A DNA stretch of 38,929 nt from Bacillota bacterium (GTDB lineage: Bacteria > Bacillota > Clostridia > Christensenellales > Pumilibacteraceae), in contig WRGC01000016.1 in assembly GCA_009787385.1 (NCBI GenBank), positions 1-38,929 on the forward strand, read 5' to 3'. Below, piece after piece: positions 1 to 8,765 of this stretch (the first letter of the stretch is position 1; every line of letters starts with the position of its first letter). The position numbers and the translations under genes are program-made. Under the pieces are notes generated by a model that had not been told where the DNA came from, searched no databases, and saw only the letters and a list, made by a program, of their open reading frames with translations.

Positions 1-94
1 AGAGAGATTGGATATAAGGTAGTTGTGGTAGTATAGGCAACAAGTGAATAAATGCAATGTCTTCTAAGATAAATAAATTTTAGGAGATTTTTTT

Positions 95-727
95 ATGAAA
101 AGAATTAAAGCAAGTAAGTCAATGACTAAGATGGTAGCAATAGTATCATTGTCATTGGCAATTGTAGTATTGACAATTGTAGGTATGAATGTAACGGCAA
201 GCAACAAGGCATTTGCTTTGGAGCAACAGGGAAGTGTAGAAAATACACAATCACAAGTAGCTAAGGAGCGAGTAGAAAATAATCATGTAGCAACATCATT
301 AGCTAGTACTGAAGTGGGTGAGAAAGTTGCAACACAACTTCCACTAGCAAAGTTTGATGTTATAGATAATGTTTCTTTGTCATATCCACATAGTGTATAT
401 GTATATGCTATGGTTGATTGGACAATTAGTCCATCTTCTATAATAAATAGTGTAACTGTAGACAATGAAGCGTATTATACAGAATGGTATAGTACAAGAG
501 CTGGGTGGATTGAAGGTACTAGTACATTTAATAGTAAATTTATTATTTCACAAAGCCATACTGTATTATCAAGCGACAAAAAAACTGTGGAATTTAGTAT
601 AAGAATAATTAGAAAAGACCATTTTGTATCTAGTACTAACGAAATTAGATACTACATTACAATAGAAAATAGTTCATTAAAAACTGATAAATTAGAAGCT
701 GATAAAGGTGTTAGTATTGAGTTTTAA
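95..727 (+). CDS. Secreted protein of unknown function
   Basis: A 210-residue protein I do not recognise. Residues 1-42 form a classic signal peptide: a Lys/Arg-rich start, a hydrophobic stretch around residues 13-30, then a possible signal peptidase I site after KAFA. There is no lipobox cysteine, membrane anchor or LPXTG motif, so it is probably released or held non-covalently at the surface. The mature part is Ser/Thr/Tyr-rich with alternating hydrophobic residues and looks like a small beta-sandwich, which is an inference. The start is supported by TAGGAG at 81-86, 8 nt before the ATG. It lies next to a second exported protein (910) and 180 bases of structured spacer separate the two, so co-transcription is not certain. 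Its own promoter is not evident in the 94 bases available. Confidence 0.75.
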   Translation: MKRIKASKSMTKMVAIVSLSLAIVVLTIVGMNVTASNKAFALEQQGSVENTQSQVAKERVENNHVATSLASTEVGEKVATQLPLAKFDVIDNVSLSYPHSVYVYAMVDWTISPSSIINSVTVDNEAYYTEWYSTRAGWIEGTSTFNSKFIISQSHTVLSSDKKTVEFSIRIIRKDHFVSSTNEIRYYITIENSSLKTDKLEADKGVSIEF

Positions 728-775
728 TTTTATATTTGCAATCATTTAGATAATTGTAAATCGTAAAATAGTTAT

Positions 776-836
776 CACTACTTATTGTAAAATTGTACTA
801 ACCCAATAATGCAATAAGTGGTGGGATAACTTATCC
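776..836 (+). repeat. Inverted repeat plus small palindrome in spacer
   Basis: An 11-of-12 inverted repeat (776-787 with 812-823, CACTACTTATTG against CAATAAGTGGTG, 24-nt loop) is followed directly by the palindrome GGATAACTTATCC (824-836). No T-run follows, so this is not a standard intrinsic terminator. It may be an RNA structure in the leader of the downstream lipoprotein gene or a protein-binding site. Confidence 0.4.
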
Positions 837-909
837 TGCATAATACATATTGTATTGCCATATTAAATTAGTCTTGCAAATGCTTTACATAAAAATGGAG
901 GTATAGAAG

Positions 910-1605
910 ATGATTAATCTTAAAATAATAACAACAAAAATTATTGCTATTTCATCAATTATTGCAACTTTATCTTTGATTGTTATAGGTTGTATAAAAC
1001 CAATAAAAGAGCAGGTAGTAGTTAAAGATTTTTATGGTGAATATGAGTTTGTTTTGCCTTTTGATCATGAAAAATTTGTTCGTGGTGATGGACGGCAGTA
1101 TTTGTCGGATTTGTCTTTATCACAACAAGTGAGTGATTTAAAGGGTAGAGGGTATACAATAAAAGATACAAGTTCTAAAAAATATGTTATAGAAATTGTA
1201 CAAAATGACATTAGTAGGTATTTTAGTATAGAATATGTAGACATTGGTGACCAACCTTATTTTTTGTTGGATAATCTTTCTACAAATATAACGCTTAAAG
1301 ATAATCAAGACCAAGTTGTAACTATCAATTGTCTATTTCCTCAACATTTAGTATCAGCTTATCCCCCTTCTATTGATGATAATATAAGTTTGGCAAAGGG
1401 TGACTTTTTTGAGTTTAAGAGTTTTTATGAAAATACAAAGAGAGATGAGTATGGATTTGATTTGTTGACTGAAACTATTTCGTTTGATACAACAGCAAAA
1501 AATGACATAAAAACTGAAAATGTGAGAGTAGATATACAACTTCAACATAAGACACTTGGAACAGGTGAAGCAACTGTAGTTGAAATGTTTTTATCTGTTT
1601 TGTAA
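910..1605 (+). CDS. Predicted lipoprotein of unknown function
   Basis: A 231-residue protein. The N-terminus has a short charged region, a hydrophobic stretch (residues about 10-26) and a lipobox-like VIGC with the lipidated cysteine near residue 28, which predicts a membrane-anchored lipoprotein on the outer face. The mature part is mixed polar sequence without a motif I recognise; the ending (roughly residues 175-231) is rich in beta-type alternation. A strong ribosome site GGAGG lies at 898-902, 7 nt before the ATG. A good terminator follows at 1634-1670. It could form a pair with the secreted protein at 95, but the function of both is unknown. Confidence 0.75.
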   Translation: MINLKIITTKIIAISSIIATLSLIVIGCIKPIKEQVVVKDFYGEYEFVLPFDHEKFVRGDGRQYLSDLSLSQQVSDLKGRGYTIKDTSSKKYVIEIVQNDISRYFSIEYVDIGDQPYFLLDNLSTNITLKDNQDQVVTINCLFPQHLVSAYPPSIDDNISLAKGDFFEFKSFYENTKRDEYGFDLLTETISFDTTAKNDIKTENVRVDIQLQHKTLGTGEATVVEMFLSVL

Positions 1606-1633
1606 GTATTTCTTTGATACTTTGAAATACAAT

Positions 1634-1672
1634 AAAAAGCATCGTCAAAGACCAAGCGATGCTTTTTATTTT
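1634..1672 (+). terminator. Intrinsic terminator after lipoprotein gene
   Basis: An 11-bp stem (1634-1644 with 1657-1667, AAAAAGCATCG against CGATGCTTTTT), a 12-nt loop and a T-rich tail. It ends the lipoprotein gene 29 bases after its stop codon and immediately precedes repeat copy A. Confidence 0.85.
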
Positions 1673-1675
1673 AGT

Positions 1676-1862
1676 AGTGTACAAATAGATTAGATTAAGA
1701 AAGAAAAGGAAGTAACAACATAAATAAAATCAACCATAAAGCGTTCGGTGGGATTCGCAACCCCCCAAATGCTTTTTTTGTTCTTTTTTGACGCCAAAAA
1801 AGAATAACGCTTGTTTTGTTGATTGCTTGTACTTTATTGTTAATAACCGCTCGTTGTACACT
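1676..1862 (+). repeat. Interspersed ~190-bp repeat, copy A (forward)
   Basis: One of five related intergenic elements in this window. The ends are imperfect inverted repeats (AGTGTACAAATA at 1676-1687 and the complement of AGTGTACAACGA at 1851-1862). Inside are a GC-richer hairpin, with arms AAAGCGTTCGG (about 1738) and CCAAATGCTTT (about 1765), and a perfect 10-bp hairpin TTCTTTTTTG / CAAAAAAGAA with an ACGC loop near 1781-1804. No open reading frame of note. The size, short terminal inverted repeats and lack of coding capacity resemble a MITE. Confidence 0.85.
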
Positions 1863-1912
1863 CTCTTTATATTTAAATACAACAACTTAAATATCAAAAT
1901 TGACAACTATTC

Positions 1913-1941
1913 TTGCTAATTTATGCAAAATATAGTATAAT
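1913..1941 (+). promoter_or_regulatory. Promoter of ychF, apparently leaderless
   Basis: TTGCTA (1913-1918), a 17-bp spacer and TATAAT (1936-1941) make a near-consensus sigma-A type promoter. Only 6 nt separate the -10 box from the ychF ATG at 1948, so transcription should begin at or within a base or two of the start codon. No Shine-Dalgarno sequence is present, which agrees. Confidence 0.7.
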
Positions 1942-1947
1942 ACTATT

Positions 1948-3045
1948 ATGAAATTAGGTATTGTGGGTTTGCCCAATGTAGGGAAAAGTACACTTTTTAA
2001 TGCTATTACTGAGGCAGGGGCAGAATGTGCCAATTATCCATTTTGCACAATAGAGCCAAATATAGGTACAGTAGCTGTGCCTGATGAAAGATTGGGCGAG
2101 TTGGCTAAAATTTATAATTCAAAAAAGATTATTCCTGCTATGTTGGAGTTTGTAGATATAGCAGGGCTTGTCAAAGGAGCTAGCAAAGGGGAGGGACTTG
2201 GCAACAAGTTTTTGGCACATATTAGAGAAGTTGATGCTATTTTGCATGTTGTTAGGTGTTTTGACAATGCTGATATAACGCATGTAGAGAGTAGTGTAGA
2301 CCCTATTAGAGATATAGATACTATCAACACTGAGTTGATTTTGGCAGATTTGGATAGTGTAAATAAGAGATTAGACAGAACACAAAGGGCAAGTAAGGGT
2401 GGAGACAAAATAGCTTTGCACGAAGTAGAACTTCTTAGTATTTTGGCTAAAGGACTGGACAAAGGTGAGTCAATATTTGCTATCAAACAAACTATGAGCG
2501 AAGATGATAGATCTATAGTTGATGACTTTTTTTTGATTACTACCAAACCTGTAATATATTGTTGCAATATAGCTGAGAGTGATATTGGCAAGCCTGACAA
2601 CAATTATGTAAAGTTGGTAAAGAAATTTGCAGATAGTCAAGGTGCAAAAACTGTAGTAATATCAGGTCAAGTAGAGAGTGAAATTGCAAGTTTGCCATTA
2701 GACGAACGACAAGTTTTTTTGCAAGAGTTGGGTTTGGGCGAGAGTGGGCTAAGTCGCATTATTACAAGTGGTTATGCCACTTTGGGATTGATAAGTTATC
2801 TTACAGCAGGTGAAAAAGAAATTCGTGCATGGACGATAAGAGATGGTACAAAAGCTCCACAAGCAGCAGGTAAGATACACAGTGATTTTGAAAAAGGTTT
2901 TATAAGGGCAGAAATAGTATCATATAATGATTTACGGGCATTAGGAAGTATAGCAGCATGCAAACAAGCAGGCAAGTATAGATCAGAGGGGAAGGAATAT
3001 GTTTTTAAGGATGGAGATGTAGTGCTATTTAGATTTAATAATTAG
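1948..3045 (+). CDS. ychF: YchF/OLA1-type ribosome-binding ATPase
   Basis: A 365-residue full-length member of the Obg-related YchF/OLA1 family (usual length about 365). The P-loop GLPNVGKS sits at residues 7-14 and a DIAG switch motif follows near residue 71. The family's altered base-recognition motif NxxE is seen as NIAE near residue 207, in place of the NKxD of true GTPases; this change makes the family prefer ATP. The C-terminal TGS domain contains GEKEIRAWTI and a conserved KGFIRAE stretch. YchF binds ribosomes and is linked to stress responses and translation control in the cytoplasm. It is monocistronic or heads a short unit with its own promoter at 1913; the start is at the first in-frame ATG and lacks a ribosome site. 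Confidence 0.97.
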   Translation: MKLGIVGLPNVGKSTLFNAITEAGAECANYPFCTIEPNIGTVAVPDERLGELAKIYNSKKIIPAMLEFVDIAGLVKGASKGEGLGNKFLAHIREVDAILHVVRCFDNADITHVESSVDPIRDIDTINTELILADLDSVNKRLDRTQRASKGGDKIALHEVELLSILAKGLDKGESIFAIKQTMSEDDRSIVDDFFLITTKPVIYCCNIAESDIGKPDNNYVKLVKKFADSQGAKTVVISGQVESEIASLPLDERQVFLQELGLGESGLSRIITSGYATLGLISYLTAGEKEIRAWTIRDGTKAPQAAGKIHSDFEKGFIRAEIVSYNDLRALGSIAACKQAGKYRSEGKEYVFKDGDVVLFRFNN

Positions 3046-3091
3046 CTATAATATTTTTTGATTAATATACATTTTAATATTTTTTAAAAAC

Positions 3092-3119
3092 TTGACAAAT
3101 TTTGTTAAAGGAGTATAAT
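3092..3119 (+). promoter_or_regulatory. Promoter of aldo/keto reductase gene
   Basis: TTGACA (3092-3097), a 16-bp spacer and TATAAT (3114-3119). The predicted start of transcription near 3126 leaves a leader of about 15 nt that carries the GGGAG ribosome site at 3127-3131. Confidence 0.75.
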
Positions 3120-3140
3120 AGCAAAAGGGAGAACACAACT

Positions 3141-4067
3141 ATGAAACAAGTTAATATTAGTGATAATTTTAAAGGTAGTGAGATTGTTGCTGGTTGCATG
3201 AGATTTGCTAACTTTGAAGATAGACAAATGGATGAGTTTATTGATATTTGTTTAGCTAATGGTGTCAATTATTTTGATCATGCTGATGTCTATTCTGCTG
3301 GTAAGTGTGAAAGTGTGTTTGGGGCTGCACTTTCACGCAACAAGAGTTTGCGTGAAAAGATAGTATTGCAAACAAAATGTGGTATTAGGCGAGGGGACTT
3401 TGGTACATATTTTGATTTTAGTCATGACCATATACTAGGTAGTGTAGATGCTAGCCTTGGTAGATTTGGTGTTGACTATATAGATGTACTTTTGTTGCAT
3501 AGGCCTGATACATTGTTTGAACCAGAACAAGTGGCAAAGGCATTTGACACTTTATACAGAGCAGGTAAGGTTAAGTACTTTGGTGTCAGCAATCAAAATC
3601 CAACTCAAATTAATTTACTCAATGCCTATCTCAATCAAAAAGTTGTAATAAATCAATTGCAATTGTCAATAGCTTTTACGGGTATGATTGATGTTGGATT
3701 TAATGTAAATATGAAGAATGATGCCAATATCAATAGAGATGGTGGAATATTGGAGTATTCTCGTCTTAGTGATATGACGCTACAAGCGTGGTCGCCATTT
3801 CAATATGGTTTTTTTGAAGGTGTATTTTTGGGTAGTGACAAATACCTTGAACTCAACAAAGTTTTGGATAAAATAGCTCAAAAATATGATGTCGCTCCAT
3901 CTACTATAGCAGTAGCATGGATACTGAGACATCCTGCAAAGTGGCAAGTTGTGACAGGTACAACCAATCCAATACGCATAGTAGAGGCAGCAAAGGCAAC
4001 AGATATATCACTTACACATCAAGAGTGGTATGAGATATACAAGTCTGCTGGCAACGAACTACCTTGA
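3141..4067 (+). CDS. Aldo/keto reductase
   Basis: A 308-residue NAD(P)H-dependent oxidoreductase of the aldo/keto reductase superfamily, cytoplasmic. The catalytic tetrad is visible: Asp and Tyr in NYFDHADVYSAG, Lys in QTKCG and His in LLLHRPD. The late part carries the usual cofactor loop (AVAWILRHPAKWQVVTGTTNP). It resembles the YdhF-like group, but the substrate cannot be read from sequence. The ATG at 3141 is preferred over an in-frame TTG at 3102 because GGGAG at 3127-3131 is well placed and the family begins just before this point; the TTG also lies upstream of the -10 box of the promoter at 3092-3119. A strong terminator follows at 4120-4157, so the gene is a single unit. Confidence 0.93.
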   Translation: MKQVNISDNFKGSEIVAGCMRFANFEDRQMDEFIDICLANGVNYFDHADVYSAGKCESVFGAALSRNKSLREKIVLQTKCGIRRGDFGTYFDFSHDHILGSVDASLGRFGVDYIDVLLLHRPDTLFEPEQVAKAFDTLYRAGKVKYFGVSNQNPTQINLLNAYLNQKVVINQLQLSIAFTGMIDVGFNVNMKNDANINRDGGILEYSRLSDMTLQAWSPFQYGFFEGVFLGSDKYLELNKVLDKIAQKYDVAPSTIAVAWILRHPAKWQVVTGTTNPIRIVEAAKATDISLTHQEWYEIYKSAGNELP

Positions 4068-4119
4068 TAATCTAAAGGTTTTTGGATATTTTTAATGAAA
4101 GCTTATCGAGTTATAGCTT

Positions 4120-4157
4120 ATCATCTCACAAAACAAATTTGTGAGATGATTTTTTTT
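4120..4157 (+). terminator. Intrinsic terminator after aldo/keto reductase gene
   Basis: A perfect 13-bp stem (4120-4132 with 4138-4150, ATCATCTCACAAA against TTTGTGAGATGAT), 5-nt loop, then a run of eight T. It isolates the cell-wall cluster that starts at 4215. Confidence 0.9.
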
Positions 4158-4214
4158 GTATAAAATCAATTATTATTTTGTCATACCAGTTCACTCAACT
4201 CCATATATTAAGAC

Positions 4215-6116
4215 ATGGACAATCTCAACAATAGCATGCTTGTAGTCAAAAAACGCTTATTATTTTTGAGTATGGCTATAGTATTTTTTGTAGTTGCACT
4301 TATTTCACGATTGTTTTTTGTACAAGTATTGTCTCAACAATCGCTCACCGCCAAAGCTGCTGAACAGTGGTATAGAGATTTGCCATTGCAAGCACCTAGA
4401 GGCAAAATATTGTCACAAAATGGTGTGGCATTAGCTAGCAATAGTAACAAGTTTAGTGTATATGTGCGTCCTAGGGCCGTAGTAAACTTAAATGAAACAG
4501 CACATGAGCTAGCAGAACATCTAGGATTGACTAAAGAATATGTAGAAAAAAAAATTAAAGGTGCTAATGTTAGTGAAATTACTCTAGCTCGCAATGTGTC
4601 AGCATCTGTGGCAGAGCATATTAGACAACACAATTTGGCCGGAGTGTATTTTACTCTAGATGCTACTAGACAATACTCGTTTGGACAATATTTGTCTCAA
4701 GTTCTGGGTTATACGAGTATTGATAATTTGGGGCAAAGTGGTTTGGAATTGTACTATGACAAGTACCTAAAGGGTATAAATGGATTTTCGTATACTAGTA
4801 CAGATCTAAAGGGTATAGAGTTGAATAATAATGTAACCAAGTATGTCCCTGCTATTCCGGGTATGGACTTGTCTTTGAGTATAGATAGCAATATACAACA
4901 CTTTGCTGAAGATGCTGTCAACCATGCTCAACTAGAGTGGAAATCAAATAGTGTAAGCATGATGGTATATGACTTGACTACGGGTGGAATTGTAGCCAAC
5001 GCTGTGTCCCCATCATTTGACTTAAATAGTCCCCCTAGAGATCAGTTGGATTTACTCAATCAGTTGAGTAAAAATAGTATGATAACTGATGTGTACGAAC
5101 CCGGTAGTACATTCAAGATATTTACAGTAGCGGCGGCATTGGATGCTGGAGTTGTAAAATTGGACGACACTTTTTTTTGTCCGGGGTATCGCATAGTAGA
5201 CGGACAACGCATAAGATGTTGGCGTACTCAGGGGCATGGTATGCAAGATTTTCAAACTGCTGTCAACAATAGTTGCAATTGTATGATAATGGATATTTCT
5301 CAACGCTTAGGTGTAAATAAGTTGTATAGTTATTTGCAGGCATTTGGATTTGGTGAACTTTCGGGTGTGGACTTTGCTAGTGAGAGTAGAGGTATAATGA
5401 TTCCTGAAAAAAATGTCAAGTTAGTAGATTTGGTTCGCATAGGATTTGGACAAACTATAGCAACAACTACACTCCAAATGGTAGCAGCGGTAGGGGCGGC
5501 GGTTACGGGTACTCTGTATACACCATATTTTGCACAATCTATTGTTACATATGATGGCAAATCTATATACAATCGCAAGCCCAAAGCGAGAAGAAGTCCA
5601 ATCAAGCCAGAAACAGCTACTACTTTGCGAGATATATTGGCTAAAGTAGTTGCAGAAGGTAGTGGAAAAAAAGCACAGGTGCAAGGTTATCCCGTTGGAG
5701 GCAAGACGGGTACGGCACAAAAGTACAAAAATGGCGCTATAGCTCAAGGAAAGTATATTTCTAGTTTTGTTGGATTTGCTCCCGTCAATGACCCTAAGTA
5801 TGTGGCATTGTTGGCAGTAGACGAACCACAAGGTTATTTGTATTATGGTAGTATGACAGCTGCCCCATATGTAGGTAGAATGTTTGAAAATCTAGCAAGG
5901 CACTTAGGTATACCAGCACAAAGTGTAGAAAGTGATACAGTGACAATGCCTAATTTATTGGGACTCAACTATTTGCAAGTAGAGCAAAAACTAAAAGAGA
6001 TGGGATTGCAATTTGAAACAGCGGGTGATGGCAATCAAGTAATAGGGACAGTACCTAGTTTTGGGACAAAAGTACCCGAAGGAGATGTTGTGTTGGTCAG
6101 GTTTAATGAATTGTGA
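4215..6116 (+). CDS. ftsI: Class B penicillin-binding protein (FtsI/SpoVD type) with PASTA domain
   Basis: A 633-residue peptidoglycan transpeptidase. There is one N-terminal membrane segment (about residues 13-35), then a PBP dimerisation region that includes APRGKIL, then the transpeptidase domain. The active-site motifs are S298-T-F-K301 (in EPGSTFK), S353-C-N355 and K497-T-G499 (in GGKTGTAQ). The last 60 residues (from about VTMPNLLG) form a single PASTA domain. PASTA plus position just before murE suggests the septal FtsI/PbpB or the sporulation SpoVD form; these cannot be told apart here. No strong ribosome site precedes the ATG; the upstream TATATT box lies too close and too poorly spaced to be called a promoter with certainty. 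It heads the murE-mraY-murD-ftsW set. Confidence 0.95.
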   Translation: MDNLNNSMLVVKKRLLFLSMAIVFFVVALISRLFFVQVLSQQSLTAKAAEQWYRDLPLQAPRGKILSQNGVALASNSNKFSVYVRPRAVVNLNETAHELAEHLGLTKEYVEKKIKGANVSEITLARNVSASVAEHIRQHNLAGVYFTLDATRQYSFGQYLSQVLGYTSIDNLGQSGLELYYDKYLKGINGFSYTSTDLKGIELNNNVTKYVPAIPGMDLSLSIDSNIQHFAEDAVNHAQLEWKSNSVSMMVYDLTTGGIVANAVSPSFDLNSPPRDQLDLLNQLSKNSMITDVYEPGSTFKIFTVAAALDAGVVKLDDTFFCPGYRIVDGQRIRCWRTQGHGMQDFQTAVNNSCNCMIMDISQRLGVNKLYSYLQAFGFGELSGVDFASESRGIMIPEKNVKLVDLVRIGFGQTIATTTLQMVAAVGAAVTGTLYTPYFAQSIVTYDGKSIYNRKPKARRSPIKPETATTLRDILAKVVAEGSGKKAQVQGYPVGGKTGTAQKYKNGAIAQGKYISSFVGFAPVNDPKYVALLAVDEPQGYLYYGSMTAAPYVGRMFENLARHLGIPAQSVESDTVTMPNLLGLNYLQVEQKLKEMGLQFETAGDGNQVIGTVPSFGTKVPEGDVVLVRFNEL

Positions 6117-6185
6117 TAGTTGTCATATGTGTGCAAACTTTTTGAAAATTAACTATATAAATATTTTAGGGAAAACAATATTATT

Positions 6186-7631
6186 ATGCAATTGAGTGAG
6201 TTAGCGTTGGGATATACTATGATAGGTTGTGATGCTACTGTGATAGGGCTTTGTCATGAAAGTAGTAGGGTCAAGCAAGGTGACTTGTATTTTGCTTTGC
6301 AAGGTGGCAAGTATGATGGTCATGATTTTGTACAAAGTGCTATCAAGAATGGTGCAATAGCTGTAGTTGTTCAAAGACAGTTGCAAGATTGTAGTGTATC
6401 ACAAATAATTGTAGATGATAGCAGGACTGCCATGTCCAAAATAGCTAATGTTTTTTTTGGAAATGCTAGTCAATTGCTAAAGATTGTAGGTATTACGGGG
6501 ACTAATGGCAAGACTACGGTATCTCATATTGTTGCTAGCATATTGCAATCAAATGGCAATAGTGTGGCAATAATAGGCACGCTTGGGATAATTGTCAATG
6601 GAAAGTTTTGGGATAGTACTAAATCTCACAATTTGACTACACCTGATCCAATATATTTGCATAAAGTGTTCAAATCACTTGTTGAAATTGGGGTAGAGTA
6701 TGTCGTTATGGAAGTCTCAGCACATGCATTATTTCTCAACAAATTGGAAGGGATTAAGTTTGAGTGTAGTGTGCTTACTTGTTTTAGTAGAGACCATTTA
6801 GACTTTTTTGGTACTATGCAACAATACAAGCTTGCCAAACTAAAGTTGTTTGATCCAAAATTTAGCAAAACTGCCGTAGTCAATATTGATGATGATTTGG
6901 GTATGGAAATAGCATTGCAGTCCAATCTACCTATTATTAGCTATGGTTGCAATAGACCATCTGATGTATTTGGCATTCATCACAAAATGAATGCTAGAGG
7001 ATTGGAGTATATACTCAATTGTGTGGACAATATTGTGGATATCAATTTCAAATTGCCAGGATTGTTTAATATGTACAATACAATGGCGGCAGCAAGCTGT
7101 GCTTATGTGTTGGGTGTACCAATCAAAAAAATAGCAATAGGTATATCCAATACTACTAGAGTAGATGGTAGGTTTAATATAATCAATACGGATAGATTTT
7201 CAGTTGTAATAGATTATGCACATACTGATGATGGTTTGAGCAATTTGCTTTCTACTGTAAGGCAATTTGCTAAAGGGCGTATTGTCACGGTATTTGGTTG
7301 TGGTGGCAATAGAGATGTTACAAAACGCCCTCTTATGGGATTGGCTAGTGCAAAACACAGTGATTATACTATAATAACTAGCGACAATCCTAGGTTTGAA
7401 GAGCCAAATTCCATAATTTCCCAAATAGAGAAGGGTATTATTAGCTATAAAGGGGCAAAATACGAATGTATACCTGACCGTAGACAGGCAATCAAGAGAG
7501 CATTAGAATTGGCTAATCAAGATGATATTGTAGTGATAGCCGGCAAAGGTGCTGAGACTACTCAAGAGATAGCTGGTGAGTTTTTGGCTCACAATGATTG
7601 GTTGTATGTCAACGAGTGTTTGTATACTTGA
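6186..7631 (+). CDS. murE: UDP-MurNAc-tripeptide ligase MurE (meso-DAP type)
   Basis: A 481-residue ATP-dependent ligase that adds the third stem-peptide residue to UDP-MurNAc-L-Ala-D-Glu. The P-loop GTNGKTT is at residues 105-111. The central domain has the EVSAHAL and DHLDFFG signatures, and a Lys (in AKLKLF) in the place of the carbamylated lysine. DNPR at residues 400-403 is the motif of enzymes that use meso-diaminopimelate rather than lysine, so the wall is predicted to be DAP-type. The ATG follows an AT-rich stretch; an AGGG at 6168-6171 lies rather far upstream for a ribosome site. It is 69 bases after the PBP gene and 49 before mraY. murF, the usual next gene, is absent. Confidence 0.97.
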   Translation: MQLSELALGYTMIGCDATVIGLCHESSRVKQGDLYFALQGGKYDGHDFVQSAIKNGAIAVVVQRQLQDCSVSQIIVDDSRTAMSKIANVFFGNASQLLKIVGITGTNGKTTVSHIVASILQSNGNSVAIIGTLGIIVNGKFWDSTKSHNLTTPDPIYLHKVFKSLVEIGVEYVVMEVSAHALFLNKLEGIKFECSVLTCFSRDHLDFFGTMQQYKLAKLKLFDPKFSKTAVVNIDDDLGMEIALQSNLPIISYGCNRPSDVFGIHHKMNARGLEYILNCVDNIVDINFKLPGLFNMYNTMAAASCAYVLGVPIKKIAIGISNTTRVDGRFNIINTDRFSVVIDYAHTDDGLSNLLSTVRQFAKGRIVTVFGCGGNRDVTKRPLMGLASAKHSDYTIITSDNPRFEEPNSIISQIEKGIISYKGAKYECIPDRRQAIKRALELANQDDIVVIAGKGAETTQEIAGEFLAHNDWLYVNECLYT

Positions 7632-7680
7632 TAAAAATTTGGTTTAAATTATATACAGTACAAAGCCATTAAGAACTTTT

Positions 7681-8691
7681 ATGACAATAAGATTAATATT
7701 GACAGCTATATGTGCGTTTGGGTTTACAGCTATGCTTATGCCCATAGTTATATCCTTGTCCAAAAAACTTAAGATGAGACAAGTAATATTGCATTTTGTA
7801 GACAATCATGCATCTAAGGCAGGTACGCCAACGATGGGTGGTAGTGCCTTTATTTTAGCTGTATCTATTGTGGCTATGATATTTTTTACACCAAATTCTT
7901 ATCTTGGATATGTGACAGTGGCAGTGTTTGCGGGATATGGTATTATTGGATTTTTAGATGACTTTATCAAGATTTTTTTCAAACGAAATTTGGGTTTGAA
8001 TGTATATCAAAAACTAGTATCACAACTTGGATTGGCTATATTGGTGGCTATATTTGCGTACAATAGGATAGATATAGGTACTGAGATATGGCTACCTGGA
8101 TTGAATTATACAGTAGATATAGGATATTGGGTAATACCCTTTGTTATAATTGTATTTTTGGCGTTGACAAATGCAGTCAATCTAGTTGATGGTTTAGATG
8201 GATTGGCTTCTAGTGTAAGCACAGCATATGTGATATGTTTTTGCGTTATCATAGTTCTACTCATTGCTTTTAGTCAAAATTTGGGACAATCAGTAGTTAA
8301 CGAATACAACAATTTGTTGATATTTGGCGTTGCATTGATAGGTGGCTTGATAGCTTTTTCTTGTTTTAATGGGTATCCTGCCAAAGTTTTTATGGGCGAT
8401 ACGGGAGCATTGGCATTGGGTGGTGCGTTGGCGGCAATGGCAACATTTAGTAGATTGCATATATTCGTTCCAATAATTGGAATAATGTTTGTGCTCACTA
8501 GCTTGTCAGTTTTGTTGCAAGTAGGATATTATAAAATTACTAAAAAAAGAATTTTTTTGATGGCTCCTTTGCATCATCATTTTGAAAGAAAGGGGCATCA
8601 CGAAAATAAAATTGTTATATCTTATACTGTAGTCACAGTTTTGGCGGGTTTGATGTGTGTGTTGTTGGTAGTATTAATAAACCCTATTTAG
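7681..8691 (+). CDS. mraY: Phospho-MurNAc-pentapeptide transferase
   Basis: A 336-residue polytopic membrane enzyme that joins UDP-MurNAc-pentapeptide to undecaprenyl phosphate, giving lipid I. The sequence shows about ten hydrophobic segments and the family motifs: GTPTMGG near residues 48-54, FLDDF near 90-95, NLVDGLDGLA near 163-172 with the metal-binding aspartates, and the HHHFE box near residues 298-303. The length is normal for MraY. No Shine-Dalgarno sequence is visible before the ATG. Position between murE and murD fits the cell-wall cluster. Confidence 0.97.
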   Translation: MTIRLILTAICAFGFTAMLMPIVISLSKKLKMRQVILHFVDNHASKAGTPTMGGSAFILAVSIVAMIFFTPNSYLGYVTVAVFAGYGIIGFLDDFIKIFFKRNLGLNVYQKLVSQLGLAILVAIFAYNRIDIGTEIWLPGLNYTVDIGYWVIPFVIIVFLALTNAVNLVDGLDGLASSVSTAYVICFCVIIVLLIAFSQNLGQSVVNEYNNLLIFGVALIGGLIAFSCFNGYPAKVFMGDTGALALGGALAAMATFSRLHIFVPIIGIMFVLTSLSVLLQVGYYKITKKRIFLMAPLHHHFERKGHHENKIVISYTVVTVLAGLMCVLLVVLINPI

Positions 8692-8765
8692 CAAAAGAGT
8701 TGTAAGTTGCTAAGTATTTTGGTTGATGATATAGATACAATCTTGAATAATCAAATAATAATATT

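Noticed and set aside
2112-2603. A 163-residue minus-strand ORF
   Set aside because: Antisense to the conserved ychF gene.
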